A DNA stretch of 64,000 bases from Tenacibaculum holothuriorum (GCF_002120225.1 NZ_LAPZ01000009.1:25362-89361); one strand, 5' to 3'; shown: positions 9,542 to 19,400, counted from the stretch's first letter. Numbers and translations: made by a program. Notes: generated from the letters alone by a model not told the origin.

Positions 9542-11335
9542 ATGTTTGTTTGGACCGATAAAGAATTAAATGAAGAACAAAGTGCAGTTGTAAAAGATGA
9601 TGCCAACATACTTCTAGTTGCTTGCCCTGGTAGCGGAAAGACAAGAACTTTAACTTACAAAGTTGCTAATGAGTTGTCAAAATTAGATTCCCATAAAAAG
9701 TTTGTGATTGCCATTACTTACACAAACCGAGCAGCGAATGAAATTAAAGAACGAATAGAATTACTAGGTGTTTCTACAAGTCAACTTTGGATAGGGACTA
9801 TTCATTCTTTTTGTAATGAGTGGATTCTAAAACCTTATTCAGCTCTTTTAGATGTGCTTAAGTTTGGTTATCGAATAATGGACGCTAATGAATCTGAAAA
9901 CTTGTTAAGTGATTTGTGTACTGGTTATGACTATCCTAGAATTACTCATTGGGATTGTGGCCATTATGCAAGTATTAATGGGATAGTCCAAGGTATTCAA
10001 TATGGAAGTAAATACAATAACGTAAGCGCAGTATTACAAGACTATTTTGCATATTTAGACGAGAATAATTTCATAAGTTATGAGCTTATGTTGTTGTATT
10101 CTCATCAATTACTTAATGAACACCCAGTAATTGCCAACACGCTTTCAAAGTTGTTTGAAATCATCTTAGTAGATGAGTATCAAGATACTAAAGAAATTCA
10201 ATATCATATCATTTCAAAAATATGGCATTCTGGCCAAGGTTCGACACGAGCATTAATAGTAGGTGACCCAAACCAAACCATATATGGCGGTTTAGGTGGT
10301 TATCCTATTGAAAAAACTGAATTAGAAAGGCTCTCTGGCTTAGAGTTTAAAAAGCTAGAACTTGAGCAAAATTATCGCAGCTCTTCATCAATAGTAGATT
10401 ATTTTGATAAGTACAAGACCTTTGAAAATGTGGTTTTGGCATCGGGAAAAGAAAAGGATTATGGCAGCATCGTATCCTTTAATAATCAAGTTCACGTAGA
10501 TGATTTAGTAAAAGAGATGAGTAGACTGCTAAGGCATAATGTAGAAGTACTTGGCATTGACCCAAATGAAATTTGCATCCTTGGACCACAATGGATTCAT
10601 TTGGCACCAATATCGCGTAGTCTTATGATAGAAATGCCAGAGTATAACTTTAATGGTCCAGGTATGGCACCATTTTCAAGAGATTTAGAAAACTTTTGGT
10701 ATAAACTTTCACGAATTGTACTTACCGAAGCGTCACCTAGAATGTATTTGAGGCGTTTGAGATGGGCAAATGAAATTTTAAAAGACCTTGAAGATTCAGG
10801 CTATAATGTTGATGACATTAACCACAAATCAATCTTGAGAACCTGTAATAGTATCACAATAGATGAAACAAATGGATTAAAATATTTACAATCTTTTTTT
10901 GAAACATTTCTCGATGAACTTAATATTGACTTATCTACGAATATATCTTTGACAGAAAGCTTTGCATCATTTTTTGATAGTTCAAAAAAACGTATCGACC
11001 GAATTAAAAAAGAAGGCAATAATTTTATTGAGCATATTGATAGTTTTAAAAAAGTATTTCAACAAAAAGATGGAACTACCATTTCTACCATTCACGGTGT
11101 TAAAGGTGCAGAGTTCGATACAGTAATTGCTTTTGGCTTACTTGAAGGTTATGTACCTCACTCGAGAGATGCTAATGGAGATGAAACAGCTAATAGGTTA
11201 CTTTATGTAATTGGTTCTAGAGCTAGAAAAAACCTTCATTTGATTTCAGAAACAGGAAGAAAGAATTGGAAAAACGAACCATACTTTCCTACCAATGTGC
11301 TTTCTCAGATTATTCATCAATATGACGAATTATAA
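9542..11335 (+). CDS. gajB: UvrD/PcrA-type SF1 helicase, GajB-like (Gabija)
   Basis: GajB-type proteins are SF1A helicases thought to sense DNA ends or nucleotide state and activate GajA. All core motifs are visible in 597 residues: motif I ACPGSGKTRTLTYK (about 28), Ia ITYTNRAANEI (about 60), motif II ILVDEYQDTKE (about 210), motif III VGDPNQTIYGGLGG (about 240), motif IV QNYRSSSSIVDYF (about 278), motif V STIHGVKGAEFDTV (about 515) and motif VI LLYVIGSRARKNL (about 558). The 2-bp gap to the OLD nuclease indicates co-translation. It is shorter than housekeeping UvrD (about 720 residues), which supports a dedicated defence helicase. It ends the six-gene Wadjet-Gabija run. Confidence 0.82.
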   Translation: MFVWTDKELNEEQSAVVKDDANILLVACPGSGKTRTLTYKVANELSKLDSHKKFVIAITYTNRAANEIKERIELLGVSTSQLWIGTIHSFCNEWILKPYSALLDVLKFGYRIMDANESENLLSDLCTGYDYPRITHWDCGHYASINGIVQGIQYGSKYNNVSAVLQDYFAYLDENNFISYELMLLYSHQLLNEHPVIANTLSKLFEIILVDEYQDTKEIQYHIISKIWHSGQGSTRALIVGDPNQTIYGGLGGYPIEKTELERLSGLEFKKLELEQNYRSSSSIVDYFDKYKTFENVVLASGKEKDYGSIVSFNNQVHVDDLVKEMSRLLRHNVEVLGIDPNEICILGPQWIHLAPISRSLMIEMPEYNFNGPGMAPFSRDLENFWYKLSRIVLTEASPRMYLRRLRWANEILKDLEDSGYNVDDINHKSILRTCNSITIDETNGLKYLQSFFETFLDELNIDLSTNISLTESFASFFDSSKKRIDRIKKEGNNFIEHIDSFKKVFQQKDGTTISTIHGVKGAEFDTVIAFGLLEGYVPHSRDANGDETANRLLYVIGSRARKNLHLISETGRKNWKNEPYFPTNVLSQIIHQYDEL

Positions 11336-11531
11336 AAAGCATTTTTTAAAATAAAAAAATAGTCAATCAATAGTAACGCAAAGATAAACTCGTAAAATAC
11401 ACCCATCAAAAGACTACGGCATAAAGCCACCACTCTTTCCTTTGCTTATTTATTCCGTTTCCTTTTGAGCCGAGATTTTAGCTTCCGTTTGGATTACCAC
11501 TCAAATATTGTTTAATCTAAATTCAAAAGCT

Positions 11532-12368
11532 ATGTATTTACAAAATTTACAGCAGGATGAAATCTTTGTTCCGTCAGAAATGAAATCCTTAAAAAGTCTG
11601 ACACAGATGGAATCACGACGAGGACTTGAAAACGTTATCATCTCAAATGGTAAAATCGTCAATGTGGTCTCGAACAGTTATGGCCACATTCCAAATCAAC
11701 TCTTCTTTAAGAAAGCCGAGGGAATGTTGACCGATGCACAACTGAACTTTCACAAGCGCACCATCAACAAGAATGATAGGTCATTCATAACCGACTTTAT
11801 TATAGACGATAAAAGCCAATTTACTGTCAAGAATAATGCGGACTTGATTTTGCCGATGCTTCGGTTCAAGAACTCTTATGATGGTAGTGAAAAGACATCT
11901 GGCCACTTTGGCTTTTACAGAAAAGTTTGTTCAAACGGACTACACGTTTCACAAGCTGAAATCGAGTTTTCTATCAAACACAGAAAGAATAACACGCACC
12001 TCATTATGCCAAGGTTGAGCAATCTGTTCGATAAGTTTCTGGATAATGAGTTTTATACCATTACTAAGAAGTTTGATAAGATGAAAGACTTTAAAATCAT
12101 CCACATTCAGGAATTTGTGAAAGCCATTTTAGACAAGACTCAACTGTTTAGGTACGAGTGTAGTGATAATAATAGTGACCCATCGAAAAAGTCTCGTGAG
12201 GTTATTGAGATTTTAAATTATGAAGCCTTGTTACTCAATGAAGAACCCAATCTGTGGTTAGGTTATAATTCCTTCAATGCAGTATTGCACAATACCTTGA
12301 AGAAGAGTTTTGGCCAACAAGAAAGATTAGATAAGAAGCTATTTGATGAAATTTATGAAATGGCTTAA
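11532..12368 (+). CDS. DUF932-family protein of conjugative elements
   Basis: The product (278 residues from the ATG at 11,532; an upstream TTG at 11,508 is less likely) resembles the DUF932/DUF945 phage- and plasmid-borne family, with the characteristic block FGFYRKVCSNGLHVS near residue 130. The biochemical role is not established; such genes recur in Bacteroidetes ICE backbones near the ParB-like gene. It is co-directional with the defence genes but separated from them by about 195 bp, so it is probably its own unit. If both this and the ParB-like gene are backbone, the six-gene defence run was inserted between them. Confidence 0.65.
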   Translation: MYLQNLQQDEIFVPSEMKSLKSLTQMESRRGLENVIISNGKIVNVVSNSYGHIPNQLFFKKAEGMLTDAQLNFHKRTINKNDRSFITDFIIDDKSQFTVKNNADLILPMLRFKNSYDGSEKTSGHFGFYRKVCSNGLHVSQAEIEFSIKHRKNNTHLIMPRLSNLFDKFLDNEFYTITKKFDKMKDFKIIHIQEFVKAILDKTQLFRYECSDNNSDPSKKSREVIEILNYEALLLNEEPNLWLGYNSFNAVLHNTLKKSFGQQERLDKKLFDEIYEMA

Positions 12369-12409
12369 AACCAAAAGGTTCATCCAGTACCTTAAACTGG
12401 AATTTTTCA

Positions 12410-12443
12410 ACATTTACCACTATTGTCATTTAGTGGTAAATGT
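12410..12443. repeat. 13-bp-stem inverted repeat upstream of abiE, candidate AbiEi operator
   Basis: The arms ACATTTACCACTA (12,410-12,422) and TAGTGGTAAATGT (12,431-12,443) are perfectly complementary, with an 8-base spacer. There is no T-run after it, so it is less like a terminator and more like a protein-binding dyad. It lies 29 bp upstream of the TAAATTTG box of the AbiE operon. AbiEi antitoxins characterised elsewhere repress their own promoter through inverted repeats, which suggests the same here. Confidence 0.6.
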
Positions 12444-12471
12444 TTGATTTCAAATATTCGCCATTTTTTAG

Positions 12472-12479
12472 TAAATTTG
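12472..12479 (+). promoter_or_regulatory. Bacteroidota -7 box for abiEi-abiEii
   Basis: TAAATTTG matches the TAnnTTTG -7 consensus of Bacteroidota. It sits 22 bp before the abiEi ATG, giving a short leader. No clear -33 TTG was found at ideal spacing. Confidence 0.5.
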
Positions 12480-12501
12480 GCAAAAGTTTGAATTAGTAAT
12501 A

Positions 12502-13269
12502 ATGCCTAAAATCATTGAAAACAAATTAATAGCTCATTTTAAAGGAAGAGATTTTTTTGAGAAGGATGAGCTTTATGAATTCTATCGAGAGTTTGAACCC
12601 AACCTAAAGGAAACCACCTTTAGATGGCGTGTCTATGACCTTAAAAAAAAGGATATTATTAAAACTATCGGTCGTGGATTATATGTTATTTCATATAAGC
12701 CAAAGTACAAACCTATACTTTCAGAACATCTTTTCAAAATAGCCCGTAAAACTAATGAGCGATTTGCAGATATTAAATATGCTATTTGGGAAACTCAATG
12801 GCTGAATGAGTTTACTCAGCACCAGACATCCAACCAAATGATTATTGTAGAAGTAGAAAAAGAATTTGCAGACTCACTTTATTATTATCTCAATGACAGT
12901 ATGCGAATGGATTTTTTCTTGAATCCCGATGACAAAGAAATTGAATTCTACATTTCAGAAAGTAATGTGCCTGTTGTTATAAAAAGATTGGTATCTAGAG
13001 CGCCTCTTCAAAAAATAAAAAATAAGAAAAGTATTGTGCCTATTGCAACACTTGAAAAAATAATGGTGGATTTATTTGCTGATGAAAACCTGTTTCATTT
13101 TTACCAAGGTTCAGAAATGGTAAACATCTATGAGAAAATCATAGATAGATACAGTATAAATTTTACAAAACTGTTTAGTTATGCAAAACGACGCAGAAAA
13201 GAACAGGAAATCAAACAATTTATCGGGAATTATATTCCAAATTTTCTAGAGGACATACAATATGATTGA
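12502..13269 (+). CDS. AbiEi-like antitoxin/transcription factor (DUF6577-type)
   Basis: AbiEi is the antitoxin and autorepressor of type IV AbiE toxin-antitoxin modules. The 255-residue protein begins with a winged-helix segment (about residues 15-60, with TTFRWRVYDLKKKDIIKTIG and GRGLYVI) typical of these antitoxins. The rest is a longer domain seen in the DUF6577 subgroup. It overlaps the downstream nucleotidyltransferase toxin by 8 bp, the usual organisation. A perfect 13-bp-stem dyad and a -7 box precede it. It could protect the ICE against loss and may also cause abortive infection. Confidence 0.8.
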   Translation: MPKIIENKLIAHFKGRDFFEKDELYEFYREFEPNLKETTFRWRVYDLKKKDIIKTIGRGLYVISYKPKYKPILSEHLFKIARKTNERFADIKYAIWETQWLNEFTQHQTSNQMIIVEVEKEFADSLYYYLNDSMRMDFFLNPDDKEIEFYISESNVPVVIKRLVSRAPLQKIKNKKSIVPIATLEKIMVDLFADENLFHFYQGSEMVNIYEKIIDRYSINFTKLFSYAKRRRKEQEIKQFIGNYIPNFLEDIQYD

Positions 13270-14365
13270 CAACAAAAGTTTTACAAAGGAATGGTTAGAT
13301 AGCTTCCGTGTAAAAAAAGAACATAAATCCATAAATGTGACCATTCTCGAAAAAATGGTGCACGCCTTGTCACTACTGGAGCATTTAAAATTAGCTGGAC
13401 TCGATTTTGTATTTAAAGGAGGGACATCACTTGTACTCTTGCTTAAAGAAGGGAATCGGTTTTCAATTGATATTGATATAATTTCGAATATTGAACGTGG
13501 AAAATTAGAAGAAATTTTGGATATAGTCGTAGCAAATTCACATTTCAAAAAGCACATATTGAACGAGCGTAGAAGCTATAAGGAAGGTGTTCCAAAGGCA
13601 CATTACACTTTTGAATTTGATTCGGTTTACAATCCAAACGTTCCTGGAACTATTCTATTGGACATCTTGTTTGACAGTCCACATTATCCAGAACTTATTG
13701 AGTCCTCTGTCGACATACATTGGTTGTCGGTTGATAAACCCATAACAGCTATTACTACACCCTCAGTGAATTCCATTTGCGGTGACAAACTTACTGCTTT
13801 TGCACCAGAAACAATTGGCATTCCATATTATAAAGGCGACCAGTTATTTGCTATGGAAATCTGTAAACAGTTATTCGATTTAGCGAAATTGTTTGAGAAC
13901 ATTACCGATATGGAAATGGTAAAAAAAAGTTTTTCTGCTTTCGCGAAAGCGGAAATATCTTACAGAAGCTCGGATAAAGATTTTAGCAGTAGAAAGCTTA
14001 CAGAAACCGATGTGTTGTGGGATTCTATAAATACCTGTGCCATTATTGCCAGAAGAGAGCGCAACCCAACTGCCGAAACAAAAAAGAGATTTGTCGATTT
14101 AAATCTAGGCATACGCAGTTTTGGTAGTGCCTTTTTAATGACTGGACATTTTAGAATAGAAGAAGCGTTGGCGGCTTCAGCCAGAGTGGCTTATTTGAAT
14201 ATAATTTTGTTGCAACCAAAAGCCATTGAAATTGAATATTACAACGGACAAGATATAAGTGGACTTTCCATTGAAAATGCAGACTGGACATTTTTAAATA
14301 AACTGAAGCGGCAGCCCGATAAGTCTATTTTTTACTATTGGTACAAGGCAGTGGAGTTGTTATGA
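13262..14365 (+). CDS. AbiEii-family nucleotidyltransferase toxin
   Basis: AbiEii toxins are nucleotidyltransferases; studied members modify tRNA or otherwise block growth until the antitoxin acts. The 367-residue product shows the family signature VFKGGTSLVLLL (about residues 49-60) followed by RFSIDIDIIS (about 67-76), giving the GG/GT and paired-aspartate active-site motifs. The gene overlaps its antitoxin by 8 bp. Residues about 221-229 (SFSAFAKAE) are encoded by a copy of the dispersed GCTTTCGCGAAAGC palindrome, so a small repeat seems to have been accepted in frame. Confidence 0.85.
   Translation: MIDNKSFTKEWLDSFRVKKEHKSINVTILEKMVHALSLLEHLKLAGLDFVFKGGTSLVLLLKEGNRFSIDIDIISNIERGKLEEILDIVVANSHFKKHILNERRSYKEGVPKAHYTFEFDSVYNPNVPGTILLDILFDSPHYPELIESSVDIHWLSVDKPITAITTPSVNSICGDKLTAFAPETIGIPYYKGDQLFAMEICKQLFDLAKLFENITDMEMVKKSFSAFAKAEISYRSSDKDFSSRKLTETDVLWDSINTCAIIARRERNPTAETKKRFVDLNLGIRSFGSAFLMTGHFRIEEALAASARVAYLNIILLQPKAIEIEYYNGQDISGLSIENADWTFLNKLKRQPDKSIFYYWYKAVELL
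13936..13949. repeat. GCTTTCGCGAAAGC palindrome, copy 1 (inside abiEii)
   Basis: A 14-bp perfect palindrome within CTGCTTTCGCGAAAGCGG. It is in frame inside the AbiEii toxin gene and encodes S-A-F-A-K-A. Other copies are at 23,730, 29,844, 36,874 and 55,821. Confidence 0.9.
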
Positions 14366-14468
14366 GAATAAAAAATAGGAGATTAATTAGGTTATAATCT
14401 AAGTCATAATATAGCCCGTGTATATGTGTAACTAAACTAAAACTTGGACAAAAGGATAATTGAGATTT

Positions 14469-15662
14469 ATGACACCATCAGAAGAATATGTAGCCAGTTT
14501 ATGTGAAAAGTCTTTTTTGCCATTTTGGAGTTTTCCAAATCCTTTAGGTAAGAAAGACAAAGAGCTATGTGATGTGCTTGTTGTTTGCGGTAACACAATT
14601 ATCTTGATTTCTGTTAAAGACATTCAAGTTTCAAACCACAAGGATAAAAATGTCCAATATACAAGATGGGTTAAAAAAGCTGTTGACGACTCAATTCAAC
14701 AGCTTTATGGAGCAGAAAGGTTTTTAAAAAATGTTAACGAAATAAAATTAAAAAATGGTGTTACAAAGGTTACTCTGCCAGATATAAAAGTACGGACCAT
14801 TTATAGAATCGCAATTGCATTTGGAAGTGATTACGATTTTCCCTTACCAATGGGAATAAATAACAGGGGTTTTGTGCACGTATTTGACGAAAAATCAACA
14901 GCAACAATTATTAGCGAGCTCGACACAATAACTGACTTTACAAGATATTTAAAAGCGAAAGAGAATTTTCTTATTTCAAATCATATGTTACTTCCAGAAG
15001 AAACCGATTTTTTTGCGCTCTATATTCAAACGGGTCTTGAATTTGACTATCCAGTTGATTCGATAGCTGGTTCCGGAGGACTTTGGGAAAGTTACATTAA
15101 GTCAGAAGATTATAGGGATTGGAGGAAACGTATTGTACCTAGTTTTATTTGGGATTATATGATAGCGCATTTACACACTTATCATATTAAAGACGGCACT
15201 AATAATCAGCGAATTCAAGATTTAGAAAGCGCCATTCGAATAATAAATCAAGAAGACCGAATACATAGAACAGAATTGGGCCTGGCTCTTGATAATGCTA
15301 TTAAAAGGAAATCAAAGGGTAGAATGCTACTTCCTAAGAAAGATGCTAAACATATGTATGTGTTTATGCCATTAACTATGAAAAATTGGGATGGCAAGGA
15401 GAAAGAGTTAGAATTGAGATGTATTGTTGCACGATACTTAAATCCTTCTGTAAATACCGTTATTGGAATAGGAATTGGTACTAATGGAAAAGGTGACAGT
15501 GTTTATGATATTTGCTATCATTACATCCCTGAGACCTCTGATGATTTTATTAAACAAGCTAGAGAAATTCAACAAGAACTTGGATATTTTGAAAACCCAA
15601 AGTACTCTAGTAATTCTGATTATTCAATAGAGGATTTTAAAGGATTTGGAATTAAGTATTAA
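14469..15662 (+). CDS. Unrecognised protein with possible PD-(D/E)XK-like N-terminus
   Basis: I do not recognise the family. The 397-residue product (ATG at 14,469 chosen; a TTG lies three codons upstream) has an N-terminal segment suggesting a restriction-endonuclease-like fold: an early glutamate in PSEEY, then LCDVLVVCGNTIILISVKD around residues 33-51, placing an aspartate and an x-S-V-K lysine on adjacent predicted strands as in some PD-(D/E)XK or NERD-like nucleases. The rest is mixed alpha/beta with aromatic-rich stretches and no membrane segment. It is last in the defence island, 103 bp after the AbiE toxin, with no partner gene. A single-gene nuclease-type defence factor is an inference, not a demonstrated function. 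Confidence 0.5.
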   Translation: MTPSEEYVASLCEKSFLPFWSFPNPLGKKDKELCDVLVVCGNTIILISVKDIQVSNHKDKNVQYTRWVKKAVDDSIQQLYGAERFLKNVNEIKLKNGVTKVTLPDIKVRTIYRIAIAFGSDYDFPLPMGINNRGFVHVFDEKSTATIISELDTITDFTRYLKAKENFLISNHMLLPEETDFFALYIQTGLEFDYPVDSIAGSGGLWESYIKSEDYRDWRKRIVPSFIWDYMIAHLHTYHIKDGTNNQRIQDLESAIRIINQEDRIHRTELGLALDNAIKRKSKGRMLLPKKDAKHMYVFMPLTMKNWDGKEKELELRCIVARYLNPSVNTVIGIGIGTNGKGDSVYDICYHYIPETSDDFIKQAREIQQELGYFENPKYSSNSDYSIEDFKGFGIKY

Positions 15663-15696
15663 AAGTTCCTTTTAACTAATAGTATTTAATTTTTCA

Positions 15697-15838
15697 TAAC
15701 CGATTCAGCACATTGCCCTACATTCCGCGTCTGCCTGCCTAAAAAAAGCAGGCAACCACTTCATTTCAGGAAAAGACTTTCACTACAAAAGTCTTGGACA
15801 CAGTCTCCAATTTCAGCTTTCCAAAACGATAACACTTC
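15697..15838. repeat. Imperfect ~140-bp direct repeat, left copy flanking copper cassette
   Basis: The segment starting TAACCGATTCAGCACATTGC and ending near CAGCTTTCCAAAACG recurs with substitutions and small indels at about 26,876-27,016. Blocks shared almost exactly include TCAGCACATT, TCTTGGACACA and AATTTCAGCTTTCCA. The copies lie just outside the copper operon on both sides, in the same orientation. No open reading frame explains the conservation. Confidence 0.8.
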
Positions 15839-15876
15839 TCGAAAAAGGGAAGCTTACATAATATTTCGAATTTTCG

Positions 15877-15884
15877 TACCTTTG
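15877..15884 (+). promoter_or_regulatory. -7 box of the copper operon (TACCTTTG)
   Basis: A perfect TAnnTTTG match lies 8 bp before the ATG of the HYC_CC_PP gene, so the transcript would have almost no leader. This fits the SD-independent starts common in Flavobacteriia. It probably drives the whole copper operon. Confidence 0.65.
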
Positions 15885-15892
15885 TATTTGCA

Positions 15893-16306
15893 ATGAAACA
15901 AATATTCCATAAAATAATGTCTTTGGTAATGGCTTTCGTAGTATTATTTTCTACGTTGTCATTTACTGTAAATATGCATTATTGTGGAGGTAATTTAGTA
16001 GAAACGGCTATTTTCCAAAAAGCTAAAGGTTGCGGTATGGAAATGGACAAGCCATCAACAGAAGGTTGCGCTATTACAAAGAAAAATTGTTGTGATGATG
16101 AACAATTAGTAGTTGAAGGTCAAGACAAACTACAACTACAATTAGACAAAATTACGTTTGAGCAACAAGTATTCATAGCTTCATTTGTTCATACCTATAT
16201 TAATCTCTTCGAAGGTTTAGATAATAATGTATCTTCTTATGAAGAATACAAACCACCACTCGTCGTCAGGCAAATCTTCAAGATTGACGAGACGTATTTA
16301 ATTTGA
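15893..16306 (+). CDS. HYC_CC_PP family protein, copper-operon leader gene
   Basis: This 137-residue protein has an N-terminal signal peptide or membrane anchor (about residues 8-28) followed by the motifs that name the family: NMHYCGGNL (HYC), KKNCCDDE (CC) and EYKPPL (PP) near the C terminus. The His/Cys pairs suggest metal binding outside the cytoplasmic membrane; the role is not established. It is the first gene behind the TACCTTTG box and lies 108 bp before cusA. The family is often found next to heavy-metal efflux genes in Bacteroidota, so a periplasmic copper-binding or sensing role is a reasonable inference. Confidence 0.8.
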   Translation: MKQIFHKIMSLVMAFVVLFSTLSFTVNMHYCGGNLVETAIFQKAKGCGMEMDKPSTEGCAITKKNCCDDEQLVVEGQDKLQLQLDKITFEQQVFIASFVHTYINLFEGLDNNVSSYEEYKPPLVVRQIFKIDETYLI

Positions 16307-16414
16307 TTTTTAAACTATAGACTGTGTTATCCTATGGCTTTATGCTATGTGGATAATTTGTTGTATTCGGTGTTTTCTCAACACCAATGTCTAACTGTTT
16401 AATAATCAAACTAT

Positions 16415-19400
16415 ATGCTTAATAAAGCAATCAAATTTCTTATAGAGAATAAACTCGTAGCAGTACTACTACTCGTCCTTTTCGTAGGATGGGGAACAGT
16501 AAACGCACCTTTTAATTGGGATACAGGTTTTTTGCCAAGTAATCCTGTCGCTGTAGATGCTATTCCAGATATAGGTGAAAACCAACAAATTGTATTTACC
16601 AAATGGGGTGGTCGTTCACCACAAGATATAGAAGACCAAATTACCTATCCGTTAACCACGTCCTTGTTAGGTATTCCTGGAGTAAAAACCATTCGTAGTT
16701 CGTCTATGTTTGGCTTTTCAAGTATCTATATCATTTTTGAAGAAGACATAGAATTTTACTGGAGTAGAAGTCGTATTCTCGAAAAATTAAACTCATTACC
16801 AAGTGGTTTATTACCTGAAGGTGTTAATCCTGCTTTGGGTCCAGATGCAACAGGATTAGGACAAATATTTTGGTACACACTTGAAGGACGTGATGAAAAC
16901 GGAAACGTTACTGGCGGTTGGGATTTACAAGAGCTACGAAGTATTCAAGATTACTACGTTAAATATGCGCTATCCTCTGCAAGTGGAGTTTCTGAAGTAG
17001 CCTCTATTGGTGGTTATGTTCAAGAATACCAAGTAGATGTTAATCCTGAATTGATGCGTCAATATAATATAGGTTTGCATCATATTGTAAAAGCCGTTAA
17101 GGAAAGTAATAAAGACATCGGTGCACAAACTATTGAAATCAATAATGCAGAATATTTAGTACGCGGTTTAGGGTATGTAAAATCCATTTCAGACATAGAA
17201 AATGCAGTAGTTACTTCCGAAGATTATACAGCAATTCGAATTAAAGACATTGGAAAAGTATCATTAGGTCCTGCAACCAGACGTGGCTTATTAGATAAAG
17301 AAGGTGCAGAAGTTGTAGGTGCTGTTGTAGTGGCGCGTTATGGCGCAAACCCAATGGAAGTAATCAATAATGTAAAAGAGAAAATTAACGAATTAAGTGC
17401 AGGATTACCCTCAAAAGTATTATCTGATGGAAGAACATCACAAGTCACAATTGTTCCTTTTTATGATAGAACCTTGTTAATTCAAGAAACATTAGGCACA
17501 CTAAACGAAGCATTGACTTTAGAAATTCTTATTACCATTTTGGTTATTATCATTATGGTGTTTAATCTTCGAGCTTCAGTATTAATTTCTGGATTATTGC
17601 CTGTTGCAGTTTTAATGGTGTTTATAGCTATGAAGTTCTTTGGTGTAGATGCAAACATTGTCGCTTTATCAGGTATTGCAATTGCTATTGGTACAATGGT
17701 AGATGTAGGTGTCATACTTTCAGAAAACATTATTAGGCACTTGGATGAAGATGACGGAGCAAAACCCATTAATACGGTAGTTTATAACGCCACAGCCGAA
17801 GTATCTGGTGCAATCGTTACCGCAGTAATGACAACAATAATCAGTTTCATTCCTGTATTTACTATGATTGGTGCAGAAGGAAAATTATTTAGACCATTAG
17901 CCTTTACAAAAACCTTTGCATTAACAGCCTCGATAATTGTAGCCTTATTTTTAATTCCACCTTTTGCTGCCTTTTTATTCAGAAAGAAAAGCATTAAAAA
18001 CACTTTTAAATATGTTCTAAATGGTGTTTTAATAGCTTTAGGAATCGTAGCAATAGTCTTTGGGTATTGGTTAGGATTGATTTTGATAGCTTTTGGAATT
18101 ACAGCACTTCTCAATCTTAAAAATAAGATAACAGACAAACAAACTAATCTTATCAATATCATTATTTCTGCATCTGCGATAATATTCTTGTTAGCCAAAT
18201 ATTGGCGACCATTAGGCGTTGATAAAAGCATCTTTTGGAATCTCATTTTTGTAAGTGTTATATGCTTTGGTTTATTAGGCGTTTTCTCATTATTTATCAA
18301 ATACTACACACGTATTTTAAGGTGGTGCTTAGATAATAAATTATTGTTTCTATCTGTACCAACAGCTATTGTAATTGCAGGGTTTTTCATTATGAAGAAC
18401 ACAGGCAAAGAGTTTATGCCATCCTTAAATGAAGGCTCATTTCTACTAATGCCAACCTCTATGCCTCATTCTGGTGTAGAAGAAAATAAACGAGTTTTAC
18501 AGCAATTAGATATGGCAGTAGCCAGTATTCCAGAAATTGAAACAGTTGTAGGTAAAGCAGGTAGAACAGAATCAGCGTTAGACCCAGCACCACTTTCAAT
18601 GTATGAGAACATCATTCAGTATAAATCAGAATATATGCTGAATGCAGATGGAGAAAGACAACGCTACAAAGTCAATGAGGATGGTTTATTTGAATTAAAA
18701 GATGGTCGATTAATTCATAACGAAAATATAGCTGTCAGTTCGAGCGCAGTAGAGAACAAAGCGATTAATAAATCAACTTTGTTAAATATCCAAAGCTCTC
18801 AACTAATCGAAGATGACGATGGTGAATACTATCGTAATTGGCGACCAGAAATCGAATCACCAGACGATATTTGGAATGAAATAGTCAAAGTGACCAAATT
18901 GCCAGGTGTTACGTCAGCACCAAAGCTACAACCTATTGAAACCCGATTGGTAATGCTTCAAACAGGAATGCGAGCACCTATGGGAATTAAGGTGAAAGGA
19001 CAAGACTTAAAGCAAATTGAAGCGTTTGGCGTCCAATTAGAGAACATCATCAAGGATGCAGAAGGTGTTAAAAAAGAAGCTGTTTTTGCTGACCGCATTG
19101 TTGGTAAACCCTATTTGTTAATTGATATTGATAGAGAGAAAATCGCACGATATGGCATTTCAATACAAGATGTTCAAGATGTATTAAAAGTGGCAGTTGG
19201 TGGTATGGTTTTAACACAAACGGTTGAAGGTCGTGAGCGCTATGGTGTTCGTGTGCGATACCCAAGAGAATTACGAGCAAATCCAACAGACTTACAACAA
19301 ATTTATGTGCCTGTCGAGAAAGGAAGTCCTGTTCCATTAGGCGAGTTGGCGACCATTCGTTACGAACAAGGGCCACAAGTCATTAAGAGTGAAGATACCT

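Noticed and set aside
9542..11335. Housekeeping UvrD/PcrA/Rep helicase
   Set aside because: It is shorter than those proteins and starts 2 bp after an OLD-family nuclease gene inside a mobile defence island.
12410..12443. Transcription terminator of the DUF932 gene
   Set aside because: The stem is strong but no T-run follows on either strand, and it sits immediately upstream of the AbiE promoter; an operator is the better reading, although partial termination cannot be excluded.
17782..18300. 172-codon open frame on the minus strand inside cusA
   Set aside because: It is antisense to an intact efflux-pump gene, its hydrophobic, lysine/isoleucine-rich composition reflects the complement of membrane-helix codons, and no start context or domain supports it.
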